64,000 bases of DNA from JAXLWB01 sp046328715 (GTDB lineage Bacteria > Chloroflexota > Anaerolineae > Caldilineales > Caldilineaceae): the NCBI GenBank assembly GCA_046328715.1, contig JAXLWB010000023.1:87270-151269 (forward strand), read 5' to 3'. A program made the translations under genes and the position numbers. The notes under the pieces are model-generated. The model did not search any database. It had not been told where the DNA came from and saw only the letters and a list, made by a program, of their open reading frames with translations. This document shows, piece after piece, positions 8,376 through 16,500 of this stretch. Every line of letters starts with the position of its first letter. Position 1 is the stretch's first letter.

Positions 8376-9257
8376 ATGAACCATCAAGATGCACTTACGA
8401 CAGAAATTGTTGAAGAGCTTGCTAGAGGTCTCTGGCCTGAAAGTGGCCCGTTGCACCTGAAGCGTCTTCACAGCGAGAACAATCAAGTCTACCGAGTTGA
8501 AGGTAGAGATCTGGATGTCGTTCTGAAAATTCAAGGCAAGGGTGAAACACGAGCAGGGGCGATAAAGCGAGAGATAGAGACAATCGAGTCACTGCGCGGC
8601 ATTGCCAAAGTTCCTACTATCCTCATGCATGGGGAAAATCCTCGGCCTTACCTGGTCCTGCCCTTTTACCGTAGTGAGTCAACCGATCAGGCACTGCTGG
8701 ATCGCGCCATTGCAGACCATGTCATCATTCTTGCCAACAGAAAAGCCGTACCTTTGGATCTTGTCGCTGAGAAAAAAGAAATCGAAAGTCAGCGAATCTA
8801 TGGTGTTCTGGACAGGGCTGCTGCCGATGTAAGATTCGCAAATTGGCGACCTTTGATTGAAGGCCTAAAAGATGGTGTATCCGAGCTAGTCGATAAAGAT
8901 CATATGATTTATGGTCAACCCCAGCCTGGCGAGATCATCATAACCAATGGAGATTATGTGGTTGTTGATTGGTCAGAGGGTGTGGCACCTTGCTTTGCGG
9001 GCTACCAGATCGCTTTCCTGACTTACTTTACTGCCATCGAAGACTACAAAGCTGCTACGCAGCGCATTGCTTTCTTCCAAGATGCACTGTCCGAAAGCAT
9101 TCCAATTGACATGACGATGGTCTTCCACCACTGGCGTATACTCTGTATCCATATCGGGATGTGGTTGGCAGATCAAAGACAGAGTATTGAGCCGGTGATT
9201 GAGTACATGGAGTGCTTTGAATACTTAACCAAAGCAGCTTCCTCATCTCAATATTGA
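8376..9257 (+). CDS. APH-fold (aminoglycoside phosphotransferase-like) protein with degenerate catalytic loop
   Basis: A 293-residue protein with the APH/choline-kinase fold: N-lobe NNQVYRVEGRDLDVVLKIQG with the ATP-binding Lys, an R-x-I-E helix after it, and a C-lobe ending in a helical bundle. The catalytic loop, normally H-G-D-x4-N, reads YGQPQPGEIIITN here, so the catalytic Asp is missing. The metal-binding Asp (VVVDWSEG) remains. It may be a pseudokinase or a non-catalytic binder. The start ATG follows GGGAG; the upstream start at 8319 was rejected because it lies within the repeat. The next gene begins about 100 bp later. Confidence 0.75.
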   Translation: MNHQDALTTEIVEELARGLWPESGPLHLKRLHSENNQVYRVEGRDLDVVLKIQGKGETRAGAIKREIETIESLRGIAKVPTILMHGENPRPYLVLPFYRSESTDQALLDRAIADHVIILANRKAVPLDLVAEKKEIESQRIYGVLDRAAADVRFANWRPLIEGLKDGVSELVDKDHMIYGQPQPGEIIITNGDYVVVDWSEGVAPCFAGYQIAFLTYFTAIEDYKAATQRIAFFQDALSESIPIDMTMVFHHWRILCIHIGMWLADQRQSIEPVIEYMECFEYLTKAASSSQY

Positions 9258-9355
9258 ATCGTTATCAAAGCATATTGCTCGCAATTCCCCCGCCGCTTCT
9301 TACTGTGTTGTACTTAACCGAAATATTTCCTGATCCAAGCGGGAGACCTGTACCT

Positions 9356-10345
9356 ATGATGACACTCAACTTGATGCAATCCGTGGTGGCGACAGTCAGC
9401 GAACAGTGGGAAAGTCCGCTGGCCGACACATTATTGGATCGCTGGGAGCATGATCCTGGTCACGCTAAGTTTGGACGAGCCAGTGCCAACTTTGTCTTCT
9501 TCTTTAAGAAGGCTGGACGTGATTGCGTGCTGCGCTTCAATCATGCCAGTGAGCGGAGCGCAGAAGTGATCCAATCCGAGATCGACTATGTCAACACCCT
9601 GGCGGCAAATGGTCTGCGAGTTGCCAGGCCACTGCGTTCGATTGCTGGCAAATCCGTGGAAAGCATCGCCACCGATCAGGGAGTTTTTCACACGGTTGTT
9701 TTTGAAGTGTTGCCGGGCAAACAGCTCGAACTGGAAGAGATGACGCCAGATCAACTTGTGCGCTGGGGAAAGATATTGGGCGAATTCCACAATGCAGCGG
9801 CAGGCTATCACCAAGCTGGCCGCCCCACCTGGCAAGACCAACTAAAATGGATCACCGAAGTGCTGCCGGCAGAAGAGACCGCTGCCCACCAGGATGCAAC
9901 CCGACTGGCGAATGAATTGAGCAAACTTGTCAGCAGCGAACAGAATTTCGGGTTGATTCATGGCGACTTTGAGTTGGACAATCTGATCTGGGAGGGAGAA
10001 GTTCCCGGCATCATTGACTTCGACGACTGTGCTTGGAACTGGCTGGTGGCCGACATTGCCTTTGCATTGGGCGATCTTTTTGGGGATAGCGCAGCAAGTG
10101 TGGATTTGCAAAATGAAGCTTTTTTGCACTTTGTCGAAGGCTATCGACTGGCTCGACCCATTGCGCAAGCAGAACTGGAGCGCATCCCGCTCTTTGTGCA
10201 GATGGACAATCTGCTGGCTTTTGCCAAAATCTGTCACTCGCTAACCCCAGTCAATCCAGCTGGAGAACTACCTTGGATGCCTGATTTGCGCAGTAAACTA
10301 ACGAAGAAAATGAATTTCTATCAAGGCCAGTTTTCTCAACTATGA
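9356..10345 (+). CDS. APH/HSK2-type small-molecule kinase
   Basis: A 329-residue kinase of the aminoglycoside phosphotransferase / homoserine-kinase-II class. Catalytic loop HGDFELDN and metal motif IDFDD are both intact. The N-lobe has the nucleotide strand (ANFVFFFKKAGRDCVLRFNH) and the E-x-x-Y helix. The ATG at 9356 has GGGAG 9 nt upstream; a TTG at 9254 would overlap the previous gene and adds a hydrophobic stretch foreign to the family. Possible substrates are sugars, amino alcohols, homoserine or antibiotics; the sequence does not tell which. Confidence 0.85.
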   Translation: MMTLNLMQSVVATVSEQWESPLADTLLDRWEHDPGHAKFGRASANFVFFFKKAGRDCVLRFNHASERSAEVIQSEIDYVNTLAANGLRVARPLRSIAGKSVESIATDQGVFHTVVFEVLPGKQLELEEMTPDQLVRWGKILGEFHNAAAGYHQAGRPTWQDQLKWITEVLPAEETAAHQDATRLANELSKLVSSEQNFGLIHGDFELDNLIWEGEVPGIIDFDDCAWNWLVADIAFALGDLFGDSAASVDLQNEAFLHFVEGYRLARPIAQAELERIPLFVQMDNLLAFAKICHSLTPVNPAGELPWMPDLRSKLTKKMNFYQGQFSQL

Positions 10346-10347
10346 GA

Positions 10348-10409
10348 GAAGACAAGAAGACAGGAAGATGGTAAGGGTAGTTTCTTCCTGTCTTCAATCT
10401 TCTTGTCTT
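10348..10409. repeat. Stuttering quasi-palindrome of GACAAG/GACAGG units
   Basis: Left arm 10348-10367 (GAAGACAAGAAGACAGGAAG) and right arm 10384-10409 pair with one small insertion. The arms are made of repeated GA(A)GACA motifs. It fills the gap between the kinase stop (10345) and the SD site of the next gene. Confidence 0.7.
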
Positions 10410-10438
10410 TCTGTCTTGAATTTACGGAGATAATCAAT

Positions 10439-11221
10439 TTGAACAACCATGCTTCGTTCGACGATCTCATCGCTGGCGCGCTGGCTCATCCAATCCAAGG
10501 CTGGGATTTCAGCTATGTAGCGGGACGTTATATCTGGCACGATCCACCCTGGGCCTATGGTGATAACGCCTTGCCTTACATCGAACAGGTTGATTCGATG
10601 CTCGATGTCGATACAGGTGGCGGCGAAGATCTGCTTGGTCTTTACAAGCGAGCAAAACGCTGGCCGGCCCACTGTTGGGCGGCGGAAGCCTATGCTCCTA
10701 ACGTACCGATCGCCAGCGAGCGATTAGCACCAATCGGTGTACAAGTTCGTCACTATCAGCACGGCGAACCATTGCCCTTTGCCACGGCAACGCAGACCGA
10801 AGGCTTCGACCTGGTCCTCAACCGGCATGGGGCGATGTTGGCAAGCGAGTATGCCCGTGTCCTCAAACCGGGCGGCATGTTCATTACGCAACAAGTTGGC
10901 GGCGAGATGAACATAGCGATCAACCGACTGCTCGACGCGCCGCCGGGAGAGTATAGCGCTGAAAACATGGCACAGACGGTTGAGACATTGCAGGCAGCAG
11001 GGTTTGAGATTCTTGTCGCTCAGGAGGCAAAGCCGCCGATCCTCTTTACCGATATCGGAGCCATCGTCTGGTATCTACTGTCCGTGCCCTGGCAGATCCC
11101 CGGGTTTACGGTCGAAGCATACGAAGCACAACTGCGGCGGCTTCATGCACAGATCCTGGCCAACGGTCCTGTACAGTCGCATGGTCATCTGTACTATATC
11201 GAAGCGAAAGTCATCAAGTAG
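10439..11221 (+). CDS. Class I SAM-dependent methyltransferase with TTG start
   Basis: A 260-residue methyltransferase. SAM motif I reads MLDVDTGGGEDL; a conserved A-x-E strand-2 region (WAAEAYAPNV) and a post-motif LNRHGAMLASEYARVLKPGGMF segment follow. The family is known in Firmicutes and Chloroflexota, and its substrate is undefined. No ATG is available in frame near the start. TTG at 10439 has GGAG 9 nt upstream and gives a normal N-terminus, while the TTG at 10403 lies inside the palindrome. It is followed by 287 bp rich in inverted repeats. Confidence 0.82.
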   Translation: MNNHASFDDLIAGALAHPIQGWDFSYVAGRYIWHDPPWAYGDNALPYIEQVDSMLDVDTGGGEDLLGLYKRAKRWPAHCWAAEAYAPNVPIASERLAPIGVQVRHYQHGEPLPFATATQTEGFDLVLNRHGAMLASEYARVLKPGGMFITQQVGGEMNIAINRLLDAPPGEYSAENMAQTVETLQAAGFEILVAQEAKPPILFTDIGAIVWYLLSVPWQIPGFTVEAYEAQLRRLHAQILANGPVQSHGHLYYIEAKVIK

Positions 11222-11251
11222 TCTTGTCGTCTATTCATGTGAGTTCGGATT

Positions 11252-11345
11252 ATAGCCCGTTGGGCTACTCCAGGATAACCCACGGGCAGCGCCCTGAGGG
11301 TGAGCAGATACTGTCCTTCCCCCAAGCGCTGCCCGCTGGGGCTAT
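11252..11345. repeat. Compound REP-like palindrome
   Basis: Contains TAGCCCGTTGGGCTA (11253-11267), a perfect 10-bp pair CGGGCAGCGC (11283-11292) / GCGCTGCCCG (11326-11335), and an outer ATAGCCC/GGGGCTAT pair. A further small hairpin (GCTATCGC...GATAGC) follows at about 11341-11359. It lies in the gap before the sigma-factor gene; the remainder of that gap shows nothing. Confidence 0.65.
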
Positions 11346-11508
11346 CGCTTGCTGATAGCGAACTGAGGAAAACAAGGCGAGGATATGCCGATAATCGACT
11401 GCACGTGAGCAGATCAGTGCCGCTTTCTAACCTTTTGTCGCAACTTTGCCACTATTCAATAGTACGGTGAAGCATATTGAAAAATCGATTTCAAATGCGA
11501 AGTGACAC

Positions 11509-13098
11509 ATGAGTGACAAAAACTTAAGCGACCTAGATTTGATCAATGCTACCCTAGCTGGCGAAAAGGCGGCGTTTGGTGAACTGGCCGAACGTCATCT
11601 GGCAATGGCGCAACGCTTTGCACGCCAGATGATTGCCGATGAGGAAGTCTGTCAGGAATTGGTGCAGGAGGCGATCCTGCAAGCCTTTCTGTCGCTGGAT
11701 CGGCTGCGTCAACCAACGTTCTTTGCGGCCTGGTTACGTGGCATTCTGCGCAATCTCTGTCAGAACTATCTGCGTCGTCAGCGTGGGGTTGTGCTGTCGA
11801 TGGAACAATTGATCGAACAATGGCAAGAGGACGATCTGCGCTTGATCGACTTTGCGCCTGACCCGCAGCAGATCTGGGAGAAGCAGGAGTTGCGTGACCT
11901 GATCCGCAGCGCCTTGACACCTTTGTCACCCAAAAATCGCATCACCGTACAGCTCTTTTATTTTGAGCAGCACTCACTTGCCGAGATTGCCGAACAGCTA
12001 GATGTCTCGATCAATGTTGTCAAAGGGCGGCTCTTCCAGGCCCGACAACAGTTGCGAGAACAACTGGCGGGGCTATCAATCGACGCGATGTGTGTAATTT
12101 CGAATAAAGGAGAGCAGTTCGGAGCTTTATCGGGTCGACAAAGAGGTATCAAACAGAGGAGACGCAAGATGGCAAAGATCAGCGAAATTCACGCAATTGG
12201 CAACGCAATGACGGAGAGCTACCTACTGTACTTGCTGGATCCGCCGAATAACCGCTACCTGCCGATTTGGATCGGGATGCAGGAAGGAATGCAGATTGCA
12301 GCCCATCTTCAGGGCGAAGCAACCTTTCGCCCCATAACGCTCCAGTTCATGGCAACGCTATTGGAGAAATTGGATGCAACACTCGAAGCAGTCGAAGTGG
12401 CCGCAATCAAGGAGATCACTTACTATGCCACAGTCAAGTTGCGCAGTGGAAGCAAACGCTTCGAAATTGATGCGCGACCTAGTGATGCGATTGGTCTGGC
12501 GCTTTACAAACAAGCACCGATTCTGGTCGCCGATGAGTTACTGTCTACGCATGGACAACCTCTCCCGCAACCCTTTGTCGAGGCAGAGTGGCTTGCCACG
12601 GAACAGCAGCGACTGGGCGACGTTCAAATTCTATCGGACGAATGGCGGCAACGGCTGGAAGCCGATGAAGCATTTGTGGAGATGGATGCCCGAGCCGTTG
12701 TTCGCCAAGCCTTGGCCATTGCCAAAACGATGAACCACAACTATGTCGGGACAGAGCATCTCTTGTTGGCGCTATTGACGGACGCAGAGCTACCCGTTGC
12801 ACAACTGTTGCAGGCGGTTGGGGTCAATCAAAACAACGCAACCACCGAGTTTGAGCGCATCATTGGCCGGGGTGCGACGTCACTTTCTGTCGAGCCTGCG
12901 ATTGTGCCACGGGTTATTCACGTACTTCATCGCGCCTACACCGAGGCGAGCCAGTTGGGGCAGTTGCCCTATCAAAGCACACACATTCTGTTGGCGATCC
13001 TGCTTGAAGGGCGGGGTATGGCCAATCGCATCTTACACAATTTGGGCATCAATTCGGTTGAATTGCGTGAGAAGGTGTGGAGAGCAGTGAGACAGTAA
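11509..13098 (+). CDS. ECF sigma factor - bifunctional nuclease - Clp-N fusion protein
   Basis: A 529-residue protein with three recognisable parts. Residues 10-188 are an ECF sigma factor: region 2 EELVQEAILQAFLSLDRL-like at about 47-66, AAWLRGILRNLCQNYLRRQ at 73-91, region 4 at 135-187. Residues 221-355 are a bifunctional nuclease (BFN/DUF151) domain with YLPIWIGMQEG (250-260), RPITLQFM and RPSDAIGLAL (323-332). Residues 395-525 match the double-helical Clp N-terminal repeat, with NYVGTEHLLLALL (411-423) and YQSTHILLAILLEGRGMANRIL. The linker 195-220 is basic and poorly ordered. An SD site and ATG lie exactly at the BFN start (see 12155-12171). Likely a promoter-selecting factor whose activity is sensed through the C-terminal domains; the function is inferred. 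Confidence 0.88.
   Translation: MSDKNLSDLDLINATLAGEKAAFGELAERHLAMAQRFARQMIADEEVCQELVQEAILQAFLSLDRLRQPTFFAAWLRGILRNLCQNYLRRQRGVVLSMEQLIEQWQEDDLRLIDFAPDPQQIWEKQELRDLIRSALTPLSPKNRITVQLFYFEQHSLAEIAEQLDVSINVVKGRLFQARQQLREQLAGLSIDAMCVISNKGEQFGALSGRQRGIKQRRRKMAKISEIHAIGNAMTESYLLYLLDPPNNRYLPIWIGMQEGMQIAAHLQGEATFRPITLQFMATLLEKLDATLEAVEVAAIKEITYYATVKLRSGSKRFEIDARPSDAIGLALYKQAPILVADELLSTHGQPLPQPFVEAEWLATEQQRLGDVQILSDEWRQRLEADEAFVEMDARAVVRQALAIAKTMNHNYVGTEHLLLALLTDAELPVAQLLQAVGVNQNNATTEFERIIGRGATSLSVEPAIVPRVIHVLHRAYTEASQLGQLPYQSTHILLAILLEGRGMANRILHNLGINSVELREKVWRAVRQ
12155..12171 (+). promoter_or_regulatory. Internal ribosome-binding site and start at the sigma/BFN junction
   Basis: AGAGGAG at 12155-12161 is followed, after 7 nt, by ATG at 12169-12171, the first residue of the BFN domain. 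Spacing and strength are ideal, so a separate BFN-ClpN protein of 309 residues could be made from the same message as the full fusion. Confidence 0.6.
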
Positions 13099-13118
13099 AG
13101 CAGTAAAGCAGTAGAACA

Positions 13119-13182
13119 GTAAATCAGTAGGACAGTGGGAAATTTGTCGATTGTCTATATTCTCGCTGTCCTATTGATTCGT
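13119..13182. repeat. Stuttering quasi-palindrome of CAGTA units
   Basis: Left arm 13119-13137 (GTAAATCAGTAGGACAGTG) pairs with right arm 13164-13182. The stretch upstream of it (13091-13120) is further CAGTAAAG/CAGTAGAA stutter. It lies between the sigma-fusion stop and the SD site (ACGGAG) of the next gene. Confidence 0.7.
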
Positions 13183-13203
13183 AAAAATAACTACGGAGAA
13201 ACA

Positions 13204-13953
13204 ATGGATTGGTCGCTTGAGTTTTACACCAAACAGAATCAGTGGTCAGGCGTTTACGAAGCGCCAATCAATGAAGATCATCGCCGGAAAGCAGGCTGGA
13301 TCGAAGAGCTGACCGGATCGGGGCACAGACGTGTTCTCGAACTTGGTGCTGGTGGTGGACAGGTGGCGGCAGCGATGGCAGCATTAGGCCATGAGGTTGT
13401 CGCCGTTGAACAGGTCGTCCCGCTCGTCCAACATGCGCAAAGACTCGCCGCAGAGGGAATCAATGGCAAGCTGAGCGTGATACAAGGAGACTTCTACACG
13501 GTGATGCTGGAAGGCACGTTCGATGTAGTCTGCTACTACGACGGCTTTGGTGTTGGCTCGGATGCCGATCAGCGTCGGCTGCTCAACCGGGTGGCGGGCT
13601 GGCTGTCATTGCACGGCACTGCGCTCATCGAAGTCACGACGCCCTGGTATGCCGCATCAGTCGACGGGCGAGGTTGGCAGGTAGGTGGCGCAGAGCGGCG
13701 CTACAGCTTTGCTGCCGATGGCTGTCGCTGGAACGATAGCTGGTGGCCCATCGATCAGCCGGAGCAGAAGGTACAACAGTCGCTGCGCTGCTACTCACCT
13801 GCCGATCTGCGCCTGTTGCTCGAACCTACTGGACTACGTCTGGAGCAGGTCAAGCCCGGTGGCACCGTGGACTGGGAAGCAGGGAAGTGGTTGCCAAGTG
13901 TGCCGTTGGAGAGGGCGATGAGTTATCTGGCAGTGCTGCGAAGGCAAGAATAG
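13204..13953 (+). CDS. Class I SAM-dependent methyltransferase
   Basis: A 249-residue methyltransferase with motif I VLELGAGGGQVAAAMA, strand-2 acid VVAVEQ, a QGDFYT motif and a YYDGFGVG acceptor loop. ATG at 13204 follows ACGGAG at normal spacing, and the family N-terminus MDWSLEFYTKQNQWSG begins there; starts further upstream run into the palindrome. There are no extra domains. It resembles small-molecule methyltransferases that are widespread and uncharacterised. The next gene starts 95 bp downstream after another inverted repeat. Confidence 0.87.
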   Translation: MDWSLEFYTKQNQWSGVYEAPINEDHRRKAGWIEELTGSGHRRVLELGAGGGQVAAAMAALGHEVVAVEQVVPLVQHAQRLAAEGINGKLSVIQGDFYTVMLEGTFDVVCYYDGFGVGSDADQRRLLNRVAGWLSLHGTALIEVTTPWYAASVDGRGWQVGGAERRYSFAADGCRWNDSWWPIDQPEQKVQQSLRCYSPADLRLLLEPTGLRLEQVKPGGTVDWEAGKWLPSVPLERAMSYLAVLRRQE

Positions 13954-14025
13954 AACCACAGATTTTGGTAACGCAGATCATCCGTTCAATAAGACAAAGA
14001 TCCGTGTTACCCAAATCCGTGGCTT
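13954..14025. repeat. Quasi-palindrome between two methyltransferase genes
   Basis: Arms 13954-13979 and 13999-14025 are complementary over about 26 bp with five or so mismatches (ACCACAGATTTTGGTAACGC against GTTACCCAAATCCGTGG). It starts right after the stop codon and ends about 10 nt before the AAAGGA ribosome-binding site at 14034. Confidence 0.65.
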
Positions 14026-14048
14026 TCACCAAACAAAGGAAAATTTTT

Positions 14049-15020
14049 ATGGCTTACTTCGAAATGGGGAACTGTACAGTCAGCCCTTTGGCGCAAGAAC
14101 AGATAGCAAAACTAAATGTTAGTGCCGACGAGTTCTTTGCTCGCCACCAACGTGGTGATTGGGGAGCGGTCAGTGAGCGAGTCGCTGACGAAAATCGCAT
14201 TGCTGCCTCCAAAGAAAAATCCTTGCTGGCTATCACTTCTCGCCACCAGGTTAGTCCGGAGATCGAGTTGTTGATCATCACAGCCACGGATCGCTCACAT
14301 ACGCATCTGCAGCTGGCCAGCGAATACGCTGTGCGCGAGGTGAGTTCACAGGAAGGCTATGCAGCCTGGGCAGCGACCTACGATACTGTACCCAATCTCT
14401 TGATCAATGCCGAAGCTCCAGCTTTTGAGGAGTTGCTTAACCATTTGCCGCCGTTGAGCACAGCCGTTGACGTGGGAACGGGAACGGGTCGCCACGCATT
14501 AGAACTGGCAAGACGTGGCATGGAGGTCGTTGGCTATGATGAAAGCGCTGAGATGCTGGCGGTTGCTCGTAGCAACGCTGCCACCGAGAAACTGAGCAAT
14601 GTTCAATTTGAGCAAGCTTCAGTCGGAACAGAATCATTGCCAACGGCAAGCAATCGCTTCGACCTTCTGACCTGTTCGCTTATGCTCTGTCATCTGCCCG
14701 ATCTGAAGGCGGCGGCAAAAGAATGTGTGCGAACCGTGCGACCAGGCGGCTATCTGCTGATCAGCGATTTCCATCCCGATTCGATCGCCTTTGGCTTTCG
14801 CTCCGCCTTTCCGACGCCGACGACGCATTACCTCTTTCCCAACACTGCCAACAGCCGACAAGATTATCTGGATGCGTTGACTGAAACAGGCTGCACGATT
14901 CTAGAAGTACGCGATCTAGCTGTTGATGGTCAGCCTTACGGCAATGTGTCACCGGAGGCACAGCAGGCAAAGGGGATGCCACCCTTTTGTTTGATCATTT
15001 TGGCGCAGAAGAGAGTGTAA
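14049..15020 (+). CDS. GDWG-domain - methyltransferase fusion
   Basis: A 323-residue protein. Residues 1-95 match a small stand-alone domain often labelled plasmid-related protein, with the hallmark FFARHQRGDWG, a central ENRIAASKEK stretch and the closing IITATDRSHTHLQLASEY. Residues about 100-320 are a class I methyltransferase (motif I AVDVGTGTGRHALELA, strand-2 acid GYDESAEMLAVA, CSLMLCHLPD, VRPGGYLLISDF). I know the first domain mainly as a separate roughly 100-residue protein, so the fusion is unusual. ATG at 14049 follows AAAGGA; a longer open frame upstream overlaps the previous gene and is not used. Confidence 0.82.
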   Translation: MAYFEMGNCTVSPLAQEQIAKLNVSADEFFARHQRGDWGAVSERVADENRIAASKEKSLLAITSRHQVSPEIELLIITATDRSHTHLQLASEYAVREVSSQEGYAAWAATYDTVPNLLINAEAPAFEELLNHLPPLSTAVDVGTGTGRHALELARRGMEVVGYDESAEMLAVARSNAATEKLSNVQFEQASVGTESLPTASNRFDLLTCSLMLCHLPDLKAAAKECVRTVRPGGYLLISDFHPDSIAFGFRSAFPTPTTHYLFPNTANSRQDYLDALTETGCTILEVRDLAVDGQPYGNVSPEAQQAKGMPPFCLIILAQKRV

Positions 15021-15035
15021 CGTACGTATGGTACC

Positions 15036-15074
15036 AAGCCGATTTGCATAGTTATTGCCACTGCAAATCGGCTT
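15036..15074. terminator. Hairpin between convergent genes, possible bidirectional terminator
   Basis: A perfect 13-bp inverted repeat (AAGCCGATTTGCA at 15036-15048, TGCAAATCGGCTT at 15062-15074) with a 13-nt loop. It sits between the stops of the convergent genes ending at 15020 and 15090. Confidence 0.65.
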
Positions 15075-15089
15075 CTCTCCCAAAGGAGA

Positions 15090-16472
15090 TCAGGGCTTAC
15101 TCACATCGTGCGCATAGATGGCGAGCCCGCTGGTCACGCTACTGAAGGCATCGGTTTCTACAAGTCGAGCATTGGGGCATTCATTGACCAGCATCTTTTG
15201 GAAGACCGGGATCGCAGACGAACCACCGGTCAAGACGATCACGTCCACTGCGGTCGCTGCGATGCCCGCTTGTTGCAGGATCGTGCGCACCCCTTGGCGT
15301 GCTTCGGCCAGTGCATCCATCACGACTTGGCGGAACTCGGGGCGGGTGAGCGGTAAAGACAGATCGATGCCCTCCACGTGCATCTCCAATCGGGTCTCAT
15401 CTATGCTGGAGAGGCGACGTTTGGCCTGCTCGATCTGCTCAAACAGCGCGAAGCCATGATTTTGATAGATCAGCGATTCCAATGCGCAAAACTTGTGTGG
15501 CTCCGGGCTATAACGTTGGGCTTGTTTGATCAGGGTCATCGCTTCTGGACGGGAGAGATTGGGGATCGTCTGCCATTGATCGAGATGCTTGGCCAACTTC
15601 TCTGGGAAGAGTAGCGGACGGCCATCAAAGGTTTGATCCATAATCGTATTAGCACCGAAAGCATTGGCCACACGATGATGCATCAGTGCGCTATCCAGAT
15701 CATCGCCACCGATCAGCACGCCGTGGGTCGCCAGCAATTGATGTGTTCCTGCTGCATCCACCAGCAACAAGGTCAGGTCGAGTGTACCGCCACCAAAGTC
15801 AAAGATCAGCGCGGTCTCGGGCTGCTGCACTTGCTTGAGATAAGATGCTGCAGCGGCCACCGGTTCTGGAACAAAATCAACCTGCTCAAAGCCAGCCAGG
15901 GTTGCAGCGGCACGTAAGCGCTCTTCGGCATGGCGATCTTCGTCGGGGTCAGTCGAAAAGCGCACAGGTCGGCCCAGAGTCGCCTGGCGTATCTCAGCGT
16001 GGAGCACCTGCTCGGCACAGGTACGGACATGGCCGAGCAGCAAAGCGATCAGATCCGAGAGTGTGTAATAATGAGCAAAAATTTGTGTGCCACGGTAAGA
16101 GTCGCTACGCAACCCAGTTTTGATCGATTGCAGCAGACGTCCGTTGGCACCGATCTCATCGTCGATCACCACATCCTGGATGACCGTGATGGGACCATCT
16201 TGACCTGGCTCTTTGTACTGCTGGGCTACGGTAAATTCAATCGTCCCGACCATCTTTTCGGCATAGACGGGTCGTCGCCCGGTATCCTGTTCCAGAAACG
16301 TGCGCACCGCCTTCAACCCCAGATAGCATTCTTGCTCACGCGTGATGTAGATCATCGAACGCAGCAAATACGGGTTGAGGCTCTCAGGGTCAAGCGGGAT
16401 CAAGTGCGTAGTTTGCCCGTCGTAGAACGCTGCCGAAGTATGGGTTGTACCAAAATCGATTCCGATTCGCAT
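15090..16472 (-). CDS. Hsp70-family (YegD-like) ATPase without substrate-binding domain
   Basis: A 460-residue actin-fold ATPase: phosphate loop 1 IDFGTTHTS (5-13), EPVAAA (203-208), phosphate loop 2 FDFGGGTLD (224-232), GGDDLD near 255 and adenosine motif LTGGSSAIP near the end. It is much shorter than DnaK and lacks the beta-sandwich substrate domain and lid, as in YegD-type proteins. It lies 28 bp downstream of a DNA-binding regulator on the same strand, so it is probably co-transcribed with it and may modulate it. The chaperone role is inferred from the family; no client is known. Confidence 0.88.
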   Translation of the reverse strand: MRIGIDFGTTHTSAAFYDGQTTHLIPLDPESLNPYLLRSMIYITREQECYLGLKAVRTFLEQDTGRRPVYAEKMVGTIEFTVAQQYKEPGQDGPITVIQDVVIDDEIGANGRLLQSIKTGLRSDSYRGTQIFAHYYTLSDLIALLLGHVRTCAEQVLHAEIRQATLGRPVRFSTDPDEDRHAEERLRAAATLAGFEQVDFVPEPVAAAASYLKQVQQPETALIFDFGGGTLDLTLLLVDAAGTHQLLATHGVLIGGDDLDSALMHHRVANAFGANTIMDQTFDGRPLLFPEKLAKHLDQWQTIPNLSRPEAMTLIKQAQRYSPEPHKFCALESLIYQNHGFALFEQIEQAKRRLSSIDETRLEMHVEGIDLSLPLTRPEFRQVVMDALAEARQGVRTILQQAGIAATAVDVIVLTGGSSAIPVFQKMLVNECPNARLVETDAFSSVTSGLAIYAHDVSKP

Positions 16473-16500
16473 ATGATGGGTCTCCTTACGTAAGCCGCAC

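Noticed and set aside
10403..10438. TTG start at 10403 for the methyltransferase
   Set aside because: It lies in the right arm of the palindrome; TTG 10439 has GGAG at proper distance.
13743..14048. Longer start for the GDWG-methyltransferase gene
   Set aside because: The open frame overlaps the previous methyltransferase and the inverted repeat; ATG 14049 with AAAGGA and the family N-terminus is preferred.
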